From assembly GCA_963725395.1 (NCBI GenBank), contig CAVRYH010000005.1, positions 248,001 through 312,000 of the forward strand: DNA of 64,000 bases. The letters are read 5' to 3'. The notes below the pieces were generated by a model that saw only the letters and a list, made by a program, of their open reading frames with translations, was not told where the DNA came from and searched no databases. The position numbers and the translations under genes are program-made. The DNA comes from Bog-756 sp963725395 (GTDB lineage Bacteria; Actinomycetota; Acidimicrobiia; Acidimicrobiales; RAAP-2). Each line of letters opens with the position of its first letter. The stretch's first letter is position 1. This document shows, one piece after another, positions 26,412-35,295 of the stretch.

Positions 26412-27889
26412 TCCTCACCTTCGACTTCGGCACCTCGGTGACCAAGGCGGGGCTGTGGGGACCCGACGGCGTGACGGCCCTGGTCGGGTCGCCGGTCACC
26501 ACCTCGCACCCGGCCCCTGGGTGGTCCGAGCAGCAGCCCTCCAGCTGGTGGGCGTCCCTCGCCGACGCGTGCGCCCGGCTGCGGGCGATGGTCCCGTCGG
26601 CCCTCTCATCGGTCGACGTCGTCGGCCTCACCGGTGCCCGCCAGTCGATCGCGCTGGCCGACGCCGAAGGGGCACCCCTCGGAGGGGCCATCCTGTGGTC
26701 GGACCAGCGGGCCACCTCCGAGGCGGAGGTCCTCGCCCGCACCCCCGCCCCGCCCGATGGCGCCGAGGGCGCGGGATCCTGGGTTCCCCTCGACGCCGGA
26801 TCGGTGGCGGCCAAGGTCGCCTGGCTCTCCGTTCACGACCGGGAGCGGCTCGAGGCGAGCGCCTGGCTGCTCGCCCCCCGGGACCTGATGGCCTTCTGGC
26901 TCACCGGCACCGTCGCCACCGACCCCACCATGGCGTCGCGCTCGGGTCTTTACGACGATGACGGGGAGGTCGTCGGGACCCTGGCCGGCATGGCCGCCAC
27001 GAAGCTGGCCCCCGTCGTCCCTTCCGACCAGGTGACCGGACGGCTGAGCGGTCCGGCGGCCGGGGCGTTGGGCCTCCTCCAGGGCACACCGGTGGTCATC
27101 GGGGCGGGGGACCGCGCCTGTGAGGTACTCGGCTCGGGGTCCGAGGAGGCGTGCCCCATGGCCAGCTGGGGCACCACGGCCAACGTGTCGCTCCCTGTCG
27201 CCGCGCGGCCCGACCGGCTGCCCCACGGCCTCGTGGTGTCGGGGGCGGCGCAGGGGGGTTGGCTGCTCGAGGGGGGGCTGTCGGCCGGGGGTTCACTGCT
27301 CGCCTGGCTCGGGGGGATCACCGGCCGTTCGCCGGAGGAGCTCACCGCGCTGGCGTCCACCAGCCCGCCGGGGGCCCAGGGCGCGGCCGCCACGCCGTGG
27401 TTGGACGGCGCCCGCGCCCCCTGGTGGCGACCGACGGCCAGGACGGCCCTGGTCGGACTGTCGTCGTCGCACGGGCTCGCCGATCTGGCCCGGGCCATGG
27501 TCGAGTCGGTGGCCTGGGACCTGTTGCGCTGCCTCGAAGCCATGGCCGAGCGGAGGCCGACCGGGCCGGCGGTCTCAGGACTGGCGCTCGCCGGCGGCGG
27601 CTCCTCCATCGAGGTGTGGCTGGACGCGCTCACCGGCATCACCGGCCTCCCGGTCCGGTGCCGCCGATCCGGCCAGGCCGCCTCGGCGGGTGCGGCGCTC
27701 CTGGCCGCCCGGGCCGTCGGCATCCCTCTCGAACTGGACGCCATGGACCCGGTCGTTCGCCGGGTCGACCCCACCCCGGAGGTCACCGGTCACTACCGTG
27801 GCCAGCGGGCCCGCATCGAGCAGGTGGCGGCCTCGGTGATCGGTCTCCAACCCGACCCGTCCCCGGCCGGGGGGTCACCGTGCGGGTGA
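26408..27889 (+). CDS. FGGY-family carbohydrate kinase (xylulokinase-like)
   Basis: A 493-residue intact FGGY kinase: TFDFGTSVTKAGLWG binds phosphate, WSDQRATSEA is the sugar-site region, GAGDRACEVLGSG and SWGTTANVS follow, and the C-terminal domain carries LALAGGGSS. It phosphorylates a keto-sugar, polyol or sugar acid. The GTG start overlaps the aldolase-like gene by 4 nt, and its last 10 nt overlap LarA. The order kinase-aldolase with an epimerase suggests a route of phosphorylation followed by carbon-carbon cleavage. Confidence 0.91.
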   Translation: MILTFDFGTSVTKAGLWGPDGVTALVGSPVTTSHPAPGWSEQQPSSWWASLADACARLRAMVPSALSSVDVVGLTGARQSIALADAEGAPLGGAILWSDQRATSEAEVLARTPAPPDGAEGAGSWVPLDAGSVAAKVAWLSVHDRERLEASAWLLAPRDLMAFWLTGTVATDPTMASRSGLYDDDGEVVGTLAGMAATKLAPVVPSDQVTGRLSGPAAGALGLLQGTPVVIGAGDRACEVLGSGSEEACPMASWGTTANVSLPVAARPDRLPHGLVVSGAAQGGWLLEGGLSAGGSLLAWLGGITGRSPEELTALASTSPPGAQGAAATPWLDGARAPWWRPTARTALVGLSSSHGLADLARAMVESVAWDLLRCLEAMAERRPTGPAVSGLALAGGGSSIEVWLDALTGITGLPVRCRRSGQAASAGAALLAARAVGIPLELDAMDPVVRRVDPTPEVTGHYRGQRARIEQVAASVIGLQPDPSPAGGSPCG

Positions 27890-29157
27890 ACCTGGCCTAC
27901 GGCACCACCGGCCTTTGGATCGACGTCCCCGACGATGCGGTGGTGGTGGAACCCGGGGGCCACCCCGCCCTGGCCGACGAACAGGGTGCGGTGCGACGGG
28001 CCCTGTTCTCGCCGGTGTGCGGCCCGCCCCTCGCCGACCTGGTCGGCCCCGGCGACCGGGTGGTGGTGGTCTTCCCCGACATCACCCGTCCCATGCCCAA
28101 CACCACGGTGCTCCCGCCACTGCTGGCCGAGCTCGAACGGTGCGGGGCCGGACCGGACCGGGTCGAGCTGCTGTGCGCCACCGGGACCCACCGACCGGCC
28201 GACACCGCGGAGTTGACGGCCCTGGTCGGGCCCGAGATCATGGACCGCTACCGGGTCCGCCAGCACGTGGCCGACGACGGCGACCACGTGCCGGTGGGTG
28301 AGGTGGACGGGGTGCCGGTGATGCTCGACCGCGGCTACGTCCACGCCGACGTGCGCATCCTGACCGGCTTTGTCGAACCGCACTTCTTCGCCGGGTGGAG
28401 CGGGGGCCCGAAAGGGGCGTGCCCCGGCCTGGCCGACACGTCGACCATCCTCGAGGCCCACAGTCCGGCCCGCATCGCCGACGAACGCGCCACCTGGGCG
28501 GTCACGACCGGCAACCCGGTCCACGACTTCGTGCGGGCCGCCACCGCCCTGTGCCCACCAGTGCTCTCCCTCGACGTCACCATCGACAGCGACCGTCACC
28601 TCACCGGGGCGTTCGCCGGGGAGCTCCCGGGATCCCACCGGGCCGCCTGCGCCTTCGCGGCCCGGGCGGTCAGCCGGGAGGTGGACGGTCCCTTCGACGT
28701 GGTGGTGACGACCAACGGCGGCCACCCGCTCGACCGGAACCTCTACCAGTCGGTCAAGGGCATGGCCGCCGCCGAACGGGTGGTGGCCGAGGGAGGCGTC
28801 ATCGTGATGGCCGCGGCGTGTGCCGACGGCGTGCCGGCCGGGGGGGCCTTCGCCCGCATCCTTTCGGGCGCCTCGTCCGCCGGGGCGCTGGCCAGGCCCG
28901 ACGGCCCGGCCGGTCTCGACGTCTGGCAGGCCCAGGTCCTCGGTCGCGTCCTGGAGCGCGCCGAGGTGTGGATGCACTCGGACGGGCTCGGTGACGAGGA
29001 GGTCCGTGCCGGGCTGATGGTCCCGGTGGGCGATCTGGCGACGGCGGTGCACGATGCGCTCGGGCGACGGGGTCCAGGTGCCCGGCTGTGCGTCCTGCCC
29101 CACGGGCCCCTGACGGTGGCCACGTCGCCTGGGCCGGGTCGCCACCAGGGGGGCTGA
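27880..29157 (+). CDS. LarA-type nickel-pincer (NPN) racemase/epimerase
   Basis: A 425-residue protein, nearly the same length as Lactobacillus plantarum LarA (424). Its key residues match after a small offset: H104 (ATGTH), H168 (GFVEPHF), K178 (GGPKGACPG, the Lys that carries the pincer cofactor) and H194 (LEAHSP) correspond to LarA H108, H174, K184 and H200. LarA homologues racemise or epimerise 2-hydroxyacids, including aldonic acids, by hydride transfer on the nickel cofactor. No larB, larC or larE is in the window, so cofactor synthesis must be encoded elsewhere. Start GTG 27880 inside the kinase end. Last gene of the GH4 operon. Confidence 0.88.
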   Translation: MRVNLAYGTTGLWIDVPDDAVVVEPGGHPALADEQGAVRRALFSPVCGPPLADLVGPGDRVVVVFPDITRPMPNTTVLPPLLAELERCGAGPDRVELLCATGTHRPADTAELTALVGPEIMDRYRVRQHVADDGDHVPVGEVDGVPVMLDRGYVHADVRILTGFVEPHFFAGWSGGPKGACPGLADTSTILEAHSPARIADERATWAVTTGNPVHDFVRAATALCPPVLSLDVTIDSDRHLTGAFAGELPGSHRAACAFAARAVSREVDGPFDVVVTTNGGHPLDRNLYQSVKGMAAAERVVAEGGVIVMAAACADGVPAGGAFARILSGASSAGALARPDGPAGLDVWQAQVLGRVLERAEVWMHSDGLGDEEVRAGLMVPVGDLATAVHDALGRRGPGARLCVLPHGPLTVATSPGPGRHQGG

Positions 29158-29189
29158 GCATCGGCCGTGTCCGGTGAACGGGTCGGCGC

Positions 29190-29195
29190 TAGGGT
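29190..29195 (+). promoter_or_regulatory. -10 box TAGGGT before MFS-LivF gene
   Basis: TAGGGT ends 9 nt before ATG 29205. It gives the transport operon its own promoter, separate from the LarA operon 48 nt upstream. Same sequence and spacing class as the box at 8464. Confidence 0.45.
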
Positions 29196-29204
29196 GACAC
29201 GCCA

Positions 29205-31409
29205 ATGGCTGACCAGGTGCTCTTCGACTTCGCCGTTCCCGACGAACTGCTGAAGGAAGTCGTCGCGAAGAGCCGTGATCCCGACACCGTGGCCGCGTTG
29301 GACGTGATGCCTGGGACCGGCGAGGGAAAGCCGCCCCCGCTCATCGGCATCCTCCGCCAGAACGGGTACAAGCCCCTCGTGCTGCTGACCGCGGCGGCCC
29401 TCGTGCCGGGCAGCTTCGGGAACGGCATCTCGGTGATCGGCAACAACCTCGAGAAGTCGTTCCACATCCACGACGCCGCGCTCGGAGCGGTGACCTTCAG
29501 TGGCGCGGTGGCCCAGCTGCTGTGGGCGGTGCCCCTGGCGTTGTGGGCCGACCGGGGCAGCCGCAAGGTGGTGGCCGGCGTCGCCCTGCTGATCTTCTCG
29601 GTCTTCGCACCGCTGATGGCCCTCGCCCCCAACGTCTGGGCCTTCACCTTCACCTACCTCGTGGCCTCGATCGGGTTCGGCGTCAACAACACCGTGCACA
29701 ACTCGTACCTCTCGGATGCCTATCCGACCGAGGGCCGCGGCCGGGTGTTCAGTTGGCACAACCTGTCCGACCCGCTGTCCCAGACCGTCGGCATCCTCGT
29801 CTTCGTCCTCGTGGTGGCCATCGGTCACGACTGGCGCTGGGGGTTGCTGATCGCCCTGGCCGGCATCCCCATCGGCCTCGCCCTGTTCACGCTGCACGAG
29901 CCGGACAAAGGGGCCAACGAGTCGAGCCACATCCTGAAGGCCTCGGGCATGGACATCCACTCCCAGCAGGGGGAGGCCCCCCGGGTGCTGCTGGGCTCGG
30001 CCATCACCCGACTGTTGCGCATCCGGTCCATCTACTACGAGTTGGTGGCGGTGGCCATCCTCGGATTCGCCGGGACCGCCGGTCCGCTGTTCGGCAACCT
30101 CTACTACGCCCGACGGTGGGGCCTCGACATCGCCCGGCGCGGCGAGGTGACCTCGATCATCGGCCTGGCCGCCTTCCTCGGCCTCCCCTTCGCCTACGTG
30201 CTGGGCGATCGCTACTTCCGCCGGGCACCCCAACGCCCGCTGGTCATCGCCGGCATCTGCATCACCGCCTACGGCCTGTTGTACGTGACGTCGTTGTACA
30301 TGCCCCAGCTGTGGATGGTGGTGACGCTCCAATTCCTGGCCAACGCGGCGGTGTCCCCGCTGGCCATCTGCATCTTCTTGACCCTGGCGGCCACCGCCCC
30401 GCCCGAGATGCGCACCATCTGCTTCGCCATGTTCGGGGTCTACTCGCTCGTCTTCGGCGGCTTCGCCGCCTCGGTGCTCCTCGGCGCGGTGAGCGACGCC
30501 GTCGGGTACAGCCACGGCCCGACGGTGGCCCTCACCATCATGGGGCCGGTGTGTGTCATCGGCGGCTTCATGCTGTTCATCGGCGCCCGTTACGTGCGGC
30601 GGGACATCACCCTGGTGATCGAGGACGTCCTCGAGCGGTACGCCGAGGGTCAGCGTCGTCAGGCCGGTGGGGAGCTCCCCGCCCTCCAGATCCACAACCT
30701 CGACTTCTTCTACGGCACCAACCAGGTCCTGTTCGACGTCAACGTCGAGGTGGCCCAGGGGGAGATCCTGGCCCTGCTCGGCACCAACGGAGCCGGGAAG
30801 TCGACGCTGCTCCGGTGCGTCTCCGGGCTCGAACACCCACACCGGGGGGTGATCCGGATCTTCGGGGTCAACTGCACCTATCTCGAACCCGAGCAGATCA
30901 TCGACCAACAGGTCGCCCTGCTGGTGGGGGGGAAGATGACCTTTCCCGGGCTCACGGTCCGGGACAACCTGCGGGTGGGGGCCCACTCCCTGCGGGGCAA
31001 GGGGGGCCGTGCCCGCGAGTCGGTCGACGAAGCCATCGACCGCTTCCCCGAGCTGGCCACCCGGCTCGACCAGCCCGCCGGCACCCTGTCGGGTGGGGAG
31101 CAGCAGATGTTGGCCCTGGCCCGGGTGATGATGACCCAGCCCAAGCTGTTGCTCATCGACGAACTCGCGCTCGGCCTGGCCCCGAAGGCCGTGGACCGGC
31201 TGATGGGGATCGTCCGCCAGGTGAACGAGCGCGGGACCACGGTGATCCTCGTCGAGCAGAGCGTCAACCGGGCCATGAGCCTGGCCGAACGGGCCATCTT
31301 CATCGAGCGGGGCGAGGTCCGCTTCGACGGCCGCACGGCGGAGCTGCTCGAGCGTCCCGACCTGCTCCGTCCGGTGTTCCTCGGCGCCGCCGCGGCCGGA
31401 CTCGACTAA
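29205..31409 (+). CDS. Fused MFS transporter / LivF-type ABC ATPase
   Basis: A 734-residue fusion. Residues about 45-470 form a 12-helix major-facilitator domain with the loop motif LWADRGSRKV and a second-half GDRYFRRAPQ. Residues about 485-730 form an ABC ATPase of the LivF type: Walker A GTNGAGKST, signature LSGGEQQML, Walker B LLLIDELALGLAPKA, and the C-terminal YLGA-equivalent VFLGAAAA. MFS carriers and ABC ATPases are mechanistically different, so the MFS part may add a permease or a sensing role. It starts the liv-type operon (29205-34282). The reading frame is continuous, with no sign of an artificial join. Confidence 0.88.
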   Translation: MADQVLFDFAVPDELLKEVVAKSRDPDTVAALDVMPGTGEGKPPPLIGILRQNGYKPLVLLTAAALVPGSFGNGISVIGNNLEKSFHIHDAALGAVTFSGAVAQLLWAVPLALWADRGSRKVVAGVALLIFSVFAPLMALAPNVWAFTFTYLVASIGFGVNNTVHNSYLSDAYPTEGRGRVFSWHNLSDPLSQTVGILVFVLVVAIGHDWRWGLLIALAGIPIGLALFTLHEPDKGANESSHILKASGMDIHSQQGEAPRVLLGSAITRLLRIRSIYYELVAVAILGFAGTAGPLFGNLYYARRWGLDIARRGEVTSIIGLAAFLGLPFAYVLGDRYFRRAPQRPLVIAGICITAYGLLYVTSLYMPQLWMVVTLQFLANAAVSPLAICIFLTLAATAPPEMRTICFAMFGVYSLVFGGFAASVLLGAVSDAVGYSHGPTVALTIMGPVCVIGGFMLFIGARYVRRDITLVIEDVLERYAEGQRRQAGGELPALQIHNLDFFYGTNQVLFDVNVEVAQGEILALLGTNGAGKSTLLRCVSGLEHPHRGVIRIFGVNCTYLEPEQIIDQQVALLVGGKMTFPGLTVRDNLRVGAHSLRGKGGRARESVDEAIDRFPELATRLDQPAGTLSGGEQQMLALARVMMTQPKLLLIDELALGLAPKAVDRLMGIVRQVNERGTTVILVEQSVNRAMSLAERAIFIERGEVRFDGRTAELLERPDLLRPVFLGAAAAGLD

Positions 31410-31417
31410 GGGCCTCG

Positions 31418-32330
31418 GTGTCGATCCCGAGCTTCGTCCTCGTCCAGGGTGCCGTCACCGGGCTCGGCTACGGGTTGCTGGCCATGGGACTGGTCCTGAT
31501 CTACCGGACCAACCGGGTGCTCAATTTCGCCCAGGGTCAGCTCGGCGTGGTGGCGGCGGTGTTCCTGGTCAAGTGCTTCTACGACTTCGGATTCAACTAC
31601 TGGTTCGCCCTCGCCCTGGCCGTGGTGCTGGCCGGTGCCGTCGGAGCCCTGAGCGAGATCTTGTTGCGACGGCTGTTCAACCGGCCACGGGTTCTCGTGA
31701 TGGTGGCCACCATCGGGTTGAGCCAGGTCCTGTTCGTCTTCACCGCCCTGCCCTTCATCCGCCCCCAGAACCTCTACAAGCCGTTCCCGGTCCCCATCTC
31801 GCTGTCGTTCCACATCGGGTCCTACCTGTTCACCCCGGGTGAGGTGATGACGCTGATCGTGGCCCCCATCGTGGCCATCGGCCTGGCCGTCTTCGTCAAG
31901 TGGTCCCCTTGGGGACTGGCCATGCGGGCCATGGCCGAGAACGCCGACTCGGCCCGCCTGTCCGGCATCTGGGTCCGACGCACCTCCACGGTGGCCTGGA
32001 CCGTGGCCGGCGTGCTGTCCGCCTTCACGGCGATCCTGGCCGCGCCGGGCCAGACGTCCTCGCTCACCGAGGTCCTAAGCCCCGAACTGCTACTCCTGGC
32101 GCTGACCGCCGCCATGGTGGGGGCCATGGTGAATCTGACGGTGGCGTTCGTCTCGGCCATCGGGGTCGGCGTGATCCAGGAGATCCTCGTCTGGAACCTG
32201 CAGAGCACGGCTCAGGTGGACCTCATCCTGTTCGCCATCGTCTCGGTGGTGCTGCTCGTGAGGATCGCCGCCCTCCAGACCGGGCCGCGTTCGCGACGAG
32301 CGGTCGACCTGGCTCGAGGGCACGAGGGGC
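31418..32330 (+). CDS. LivH-type branched-chain amino acid ABC permease (first half of a probable LivHM fusion)
   Basis: Starts at GTG 31418, 9 nt after the MFS-LivF stop. It has the LivH marks YGLLAMGLVLIYRTNRVLNFAQGQLG and at least seven hydrophobic helices, ending VDLILFAIVSVVLLVRIAALQTG. After about 32285 this frame has no stop until 32911 but loses all similarity. The LivM frame instead reads RDERSTWLEGTRGVRRTD from about 32292 on. I infer one LivHM polypeptide interrupted by a +1 indel near 32285-32296. Imports amino acids, amides or short organic acids through the membrane. Confidence 0.78.
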
Positions 32331-33407
32331 GTGCGGCGCACCGACAGTGTGCTGCGTCGGAGGGTGGGGACCACCGGCGTCGTCCTGGCTGCGGTCGTCG
32401 CCGCGTTGTTGCCCCTGCTCCTCAACGTCGGCCGGGACTTCCTGTTCTCGCAGATCTGCATCTACGCGGTGATCGCCCTGTCGTTGACCGTGCTCACCGG
32501 CTGGGCCGGCCAGGTCTCGCTCGGCCAGTTCGGTCTGGTGGCCTGCGGTGCCCTGATGGCCTCGCACCTCGGAGCCTCGGTCCCCCTCATCCTGTTGCTC
32601 CCCTACGCCGGCGCGGTGACGGCGGTGATCGCCGTGGTGGTGGGACTGCCCGCCCTTCGGGTCAGGGGCCTCTACCTGGCGGTGAGCACGTTGGCCTTCG
32701 GGCTCTGGCTCATGGGATCGGTGCTCAACACCCCGTGTTGGACCGTCCCTCTGGTCAGCAAGGAGCTGTGCACCGGGCTGCCCAATCCCCAGTCCACGCT
32801 CATCGCCCGGCCCGACCTGCTCGGGATCAACCTGACGTCGGAGCGGGCCTTCGCCTGGTTCTCGCTGGGCGTGCTGATCCTGTCGCTGCTGGCGGTCCGC
32901 CTCTGGCGTGACAAGGGGGTGGCCCGCCGGCTGATGGCCGTGCGGGACAACGAGACGGGGGCCGGGGCGATGGGGATTCCCGTGGCCCGCACCAAGGTGC
33001 TGGCCTTCGCCCTGTCCGGGTTCATCGCCGGCTACGCCGGCGTCTGCCTGGCCTTCGCCACCGAGCGCTTCTCGACGGACACATTCGACCCGTCGTATTC
33101 GATCCTGGTGGTCTCGATGGTGGTCATCGGCGGGCTCGGCTCGATCGACGGAGCCGTGCTCGGGGCCATCTACCTGGTGGGCCTGCCGGCGTTGTTCGGT
33201 ACCACGTCCACGATCCAGTTCCTGACGAGCGGCCTCGGTCTGCTCGCCTTCATCCTCTACCTCCCCGGCGGGCTCGCCGACCTGCTCCACCGGCTGGGCG
33301 ACCTCGTCACGACGGGCGTGGAACGGTTGATGGCGCCCGGCGGCGGCGGTCTGCCCCCGGCTGCAGGGGAGCCGGCCGAGGCGCCCACCCCGGAGATGGC
33401 CGGATGA
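32331..33407 (+). CDS. LivM-type branched-chain amino acid ABC permease
   Basis: A 358-residue membrane protein, as read from the first possible start (GTG 32331). The hallmark GWAGQVSLGQFGLVACG lies about 55 residues in, followed by RVRGLYLAVSTLAFG, the cytoplasmic loop NETGAGAMGIPVARTKVLAFALSGF and GGLGSIDGAVLGA. It is probably the C-terminal half of a LivHM fusion, because the upstream residues before the GTG continue the expected linker and the LivH frame does not terminate. It overlaps the LivG start by 4 nt. Confidence 0.86.
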   Translation: MRRTDSVLRRRVGTTGVVLAAVVAALLPLLLNVGRDFLFSQICIYAVIALSLTVLTGWAGQVSLGQFGLVACGALMASHLGASVPLILLLPYAGAVTAVIAVVVGLPALRVRGLYLAVSTLAFGLWLMGSVLNTPCWTVPLVSKELCTGLPNPQSTLIARPDLLGINLTSERAFAWFSLGVLILSLLAVRLWRDKGVARRLMAVRDNETGAGAMGIPVARTKVLAFALSGFIAGYAGVCLAFATERFSTDTFDPSYSILVVSMVVIGGLGSIDGAVLGAIYLVGLPALFGTTSTIQFLTSGLGLLAFILYLPGGLADLLHRLGDLVTTGVERLMAPGGGGLPPAAGEPAEAPTPEMAG

Positions 33408-34282
33408 CCGGCCCGAGCGAGGCCGGCGGTGGGCCGGGCCCGGCCCGCCTCGACGTGGAGGGCGCGGTCGTGACCTTCGGGGGCGTCCAGGCCGTCGATG
33501 GTGCCGATCTGTCGGCCGAGCCCGGCTCGATCGTGGGGTTGATCGGGGCCAACGGCTCGGGGAAGACCACGATGCTCGACGTCATCTCGGGGCTGGTCTC
33601 CCCGCGCTCGGGATCCGTCCGCCTGGACGGGGAGAGCCTGGTCGAGTACCTCCCCGAGGAGCGTGCCGCCCTGGGGGTCGTGCGCTCCTTCCAGGACTGC
33701 CGGCTCTTTCCCGAGCTGCGGGTCGAAGAGGTGCTCTTGTTGACCGAGGACGCCCGCCGACCGGTGGGCGTGCTGTCCTCCACCGTGCGGGCCCCGTGGG
33801 CGAGGCGGTCCGAGCGCGCCAAACAGGAGGCGGTGGACCAGGTGGTCGCCTCCTTCGGTATCGAACGGTTCCGCAACCATCAGATCGCCGAGCTGTCCAC
33901 CGGGACCAGGCGGGTGGTGGACCTGGCCTCGATCGTGCTGGCTCGGCCCCGATTACTGCTGCTCGACGAGCCCACCGCCGGGATCGCCCAGCGGGAGGCC
34001 GAGGCCTTCGTCCCGCTGCTCCGGCGGCTCCACGCCCTGGCCGACACCACCATCGTCCTCGTCGAGCACGACGTGCCCCTGGTGTTCGCGCTGTGCAGCA
34101 AGGTCGTGATGATGGAGACGGGACGGGTGGTGTCCCAGGGGACACCGGACGAGGTGCGTCGCGACCCGAGGGCCCTCGCCGCCTATCTCGGCGCCAGCGA
34201 GGAGGCGCTCGCCGTGTCCGGTGCCCTGCCCAGCGAATCTCAGCCCACCGGCGAGAGCGGCGGGGCCGTCACCACCAGGTAG
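33404..34282 (+). CDS. LivG-type ABC transporter ATP-binding protein
   Basis: A 292-residue ATPase. Walker A is GANGSGKTT, Q-loop VVRSFQDCRLFPELRV, signature LSTGTRR (the variant common in actinobacterial LivG proteins), Walker B LLLLDEPTAGI and H-loop VEHDVPLVF. It pairs with the LivF domain of the fused protein to drive the importer. ATG 33404 overlaps the LivM stop by 4 nt. Last gene of the operon, convergent with a TauD dioxygenase gene 14 nt away. Confidence 0.92.
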   Translation: MTGPSEAGGGPGPARLDVEGAVVTFGGVQAVDGADLSAEPGSIVGLIGANGSGKTTMLDVISGLVSPRSGSVRLDGESLVEYLPEERAALGVVRSFQDCRLFPELRVEEVLLLTEDARRPVGVLSSTVRAPWARRSERAKQEAVDQVVASFGIERFRNHQIAELSTGTRRVVDLASIVLARPRLLLLDEPTAGIAQREAEAFVPLLRRLHALADTTIVLVEHDVPLVFALCSKVVMMETGRVVSQGTPDEVRRDPRALAAYLGASEEALAVSGALPSESQPTGESGGAVTTR

Positions 34283-34296
34283 CCCGAGCCGGAGCC

Positions 34297-35148
34297 TCAG
34301 CGTCGGGCCATGGCCGGGCCGAAGGGGACGTCGCCCTCCAGGGTCACCCGGTGGGCGACCCGGACGGCGTCGCCGTAGTCGTCGAGCGCGTAGTGCAGCG
34401 TGGCCCGGTTGTCCCAGAACGCCACCGAGCCGGCCTGCCAGCGGAACCGGCAGGTGAGCTCCGGTTGCTGGCAATGCCGGTAGAGCATCTCGAGGATCGC
34501 CGAGCTCTCGTTCTTCGACAGGCCGAGGATGGACTGGGTGAACTGGGGATTGACGAACAACCCGTTGCGGCCGGTCTCGGGGTGGGTGCGCACCACCGGA
34601 TGCAGGGCGGGGAGCAGCTTGTCGTGGTGGACCCCCTGCCATTCGTAGCCGCCGCGGGCGTCGACGTCGGCGGCGAACCAGGGGTCGTAGTGGATGGCGA
34701 TCAGCGAGTCGCACATCGCGCGGACCGGCTCGGCGAGGCGGTCGTAGGCGTCCTGGAGGCTGGCCCAGGTGGTGTCGCCACCGACGTCGGGCGCTTCGAG
34801 CATGTAGAGGATCGACGCGTAGGCCGGTGTCTGGAGGAAGGTCACGTCGGTGTGCCACCAGTTGGCGCGGTCCTGGCTGCCGTCGATGGCCAGCACCTCG
34901 GGGCTGGCGTCGATGGCCGTCAATACCGGGTGACCCTCGGTGACCACGCCGAACTGCCGGGCGAAGTCGGCCTGTTGGGCGGGGGAGAGGTCCTGGTCGC
35001 GGAAGAACACGACGTGGTGGGTGTTGAGGGCCCGTCTGACCTCGGCCACCACCGGCTCACCGAGCGGGCCGGACAGGTCCAGACCGTGGATCTCCGCACC
35101 GATGATCGGTGACAGGGGACGGATGTCGAGCTGCGTGCCGACGGTCAT
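34297..35148 (-). CDS. TauD/TfdA-family 2-oxoglutarate-dependent dioxygenase
   Basis: A 283-residue Fe(II) dioxygenase. The iron triad is visible as WWHTDVTF (His-x-Asp) and the distal His in NRATLHYALDDY, with the 2-oxoglutarate Arg in VAHRVTLEGD. Members hydroxylate taurine, alkyl sulfates, aryloxyacetates and similar compounds. ATG at 35148. A paralogue of different sequence is at 61917-62747. Monocistronic by context: its 3' end faces LivG and its 5' end faces a divergent hydrolase. Confidence 0.9.
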   Translation of the reverse strand: MTVGTQLDIRPLSPIIGAEIHGLDLSGPLGEPVVAEVRRALNTHHVVFFRDQDLSPAQQADFARQFGVVTEGHPVLTAIDASPEVLAIDGSQDRANWWHTDVTFLQTPAYASILYMLEAPDVGGDTTWASLQDAYDRLAEPVRAMCDSLIAIHYDPWFAADVDARGGYEWQGVHHDKLLPALHPVVRTHPETGRNGLFVNPQFTQSILGLSKNESSAILEMLYRHCQQPELTCRFRWQAGSVAFWDNRATLHYALDDYGDAVRVAHRVTLEGDVPFGPAMARR

Positions 35149-35295
35149 GGCTCCATAGTGCACCACGGCCGCCCCCTGCTCAACCGACGGGACCCCGGGA
35201 CGTGGGTGGCATCCGGCCCCGGGGGCCCGGGCCGGTGTGGCAACGTTGGCCTCCCGGGACCGTCGGGTCCGAGGGCCGAGAGTGAGGACGAACGA

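Noticed and set aside
29522..31409. Very long open frames on other strands or frames (for example through the MFS-LivF gene)
   Set aside because: They are by-products of high-GC codon use; their translations are Arg/Gly/Pro-rich and match no family.
33890..33912. LSTGTRR in LivG as a degenerate, inactive ABC signature
   Set aside because: This variant is, to my knowledge, common in actinobacterial LivG proteins, and Walker A and B are intact.
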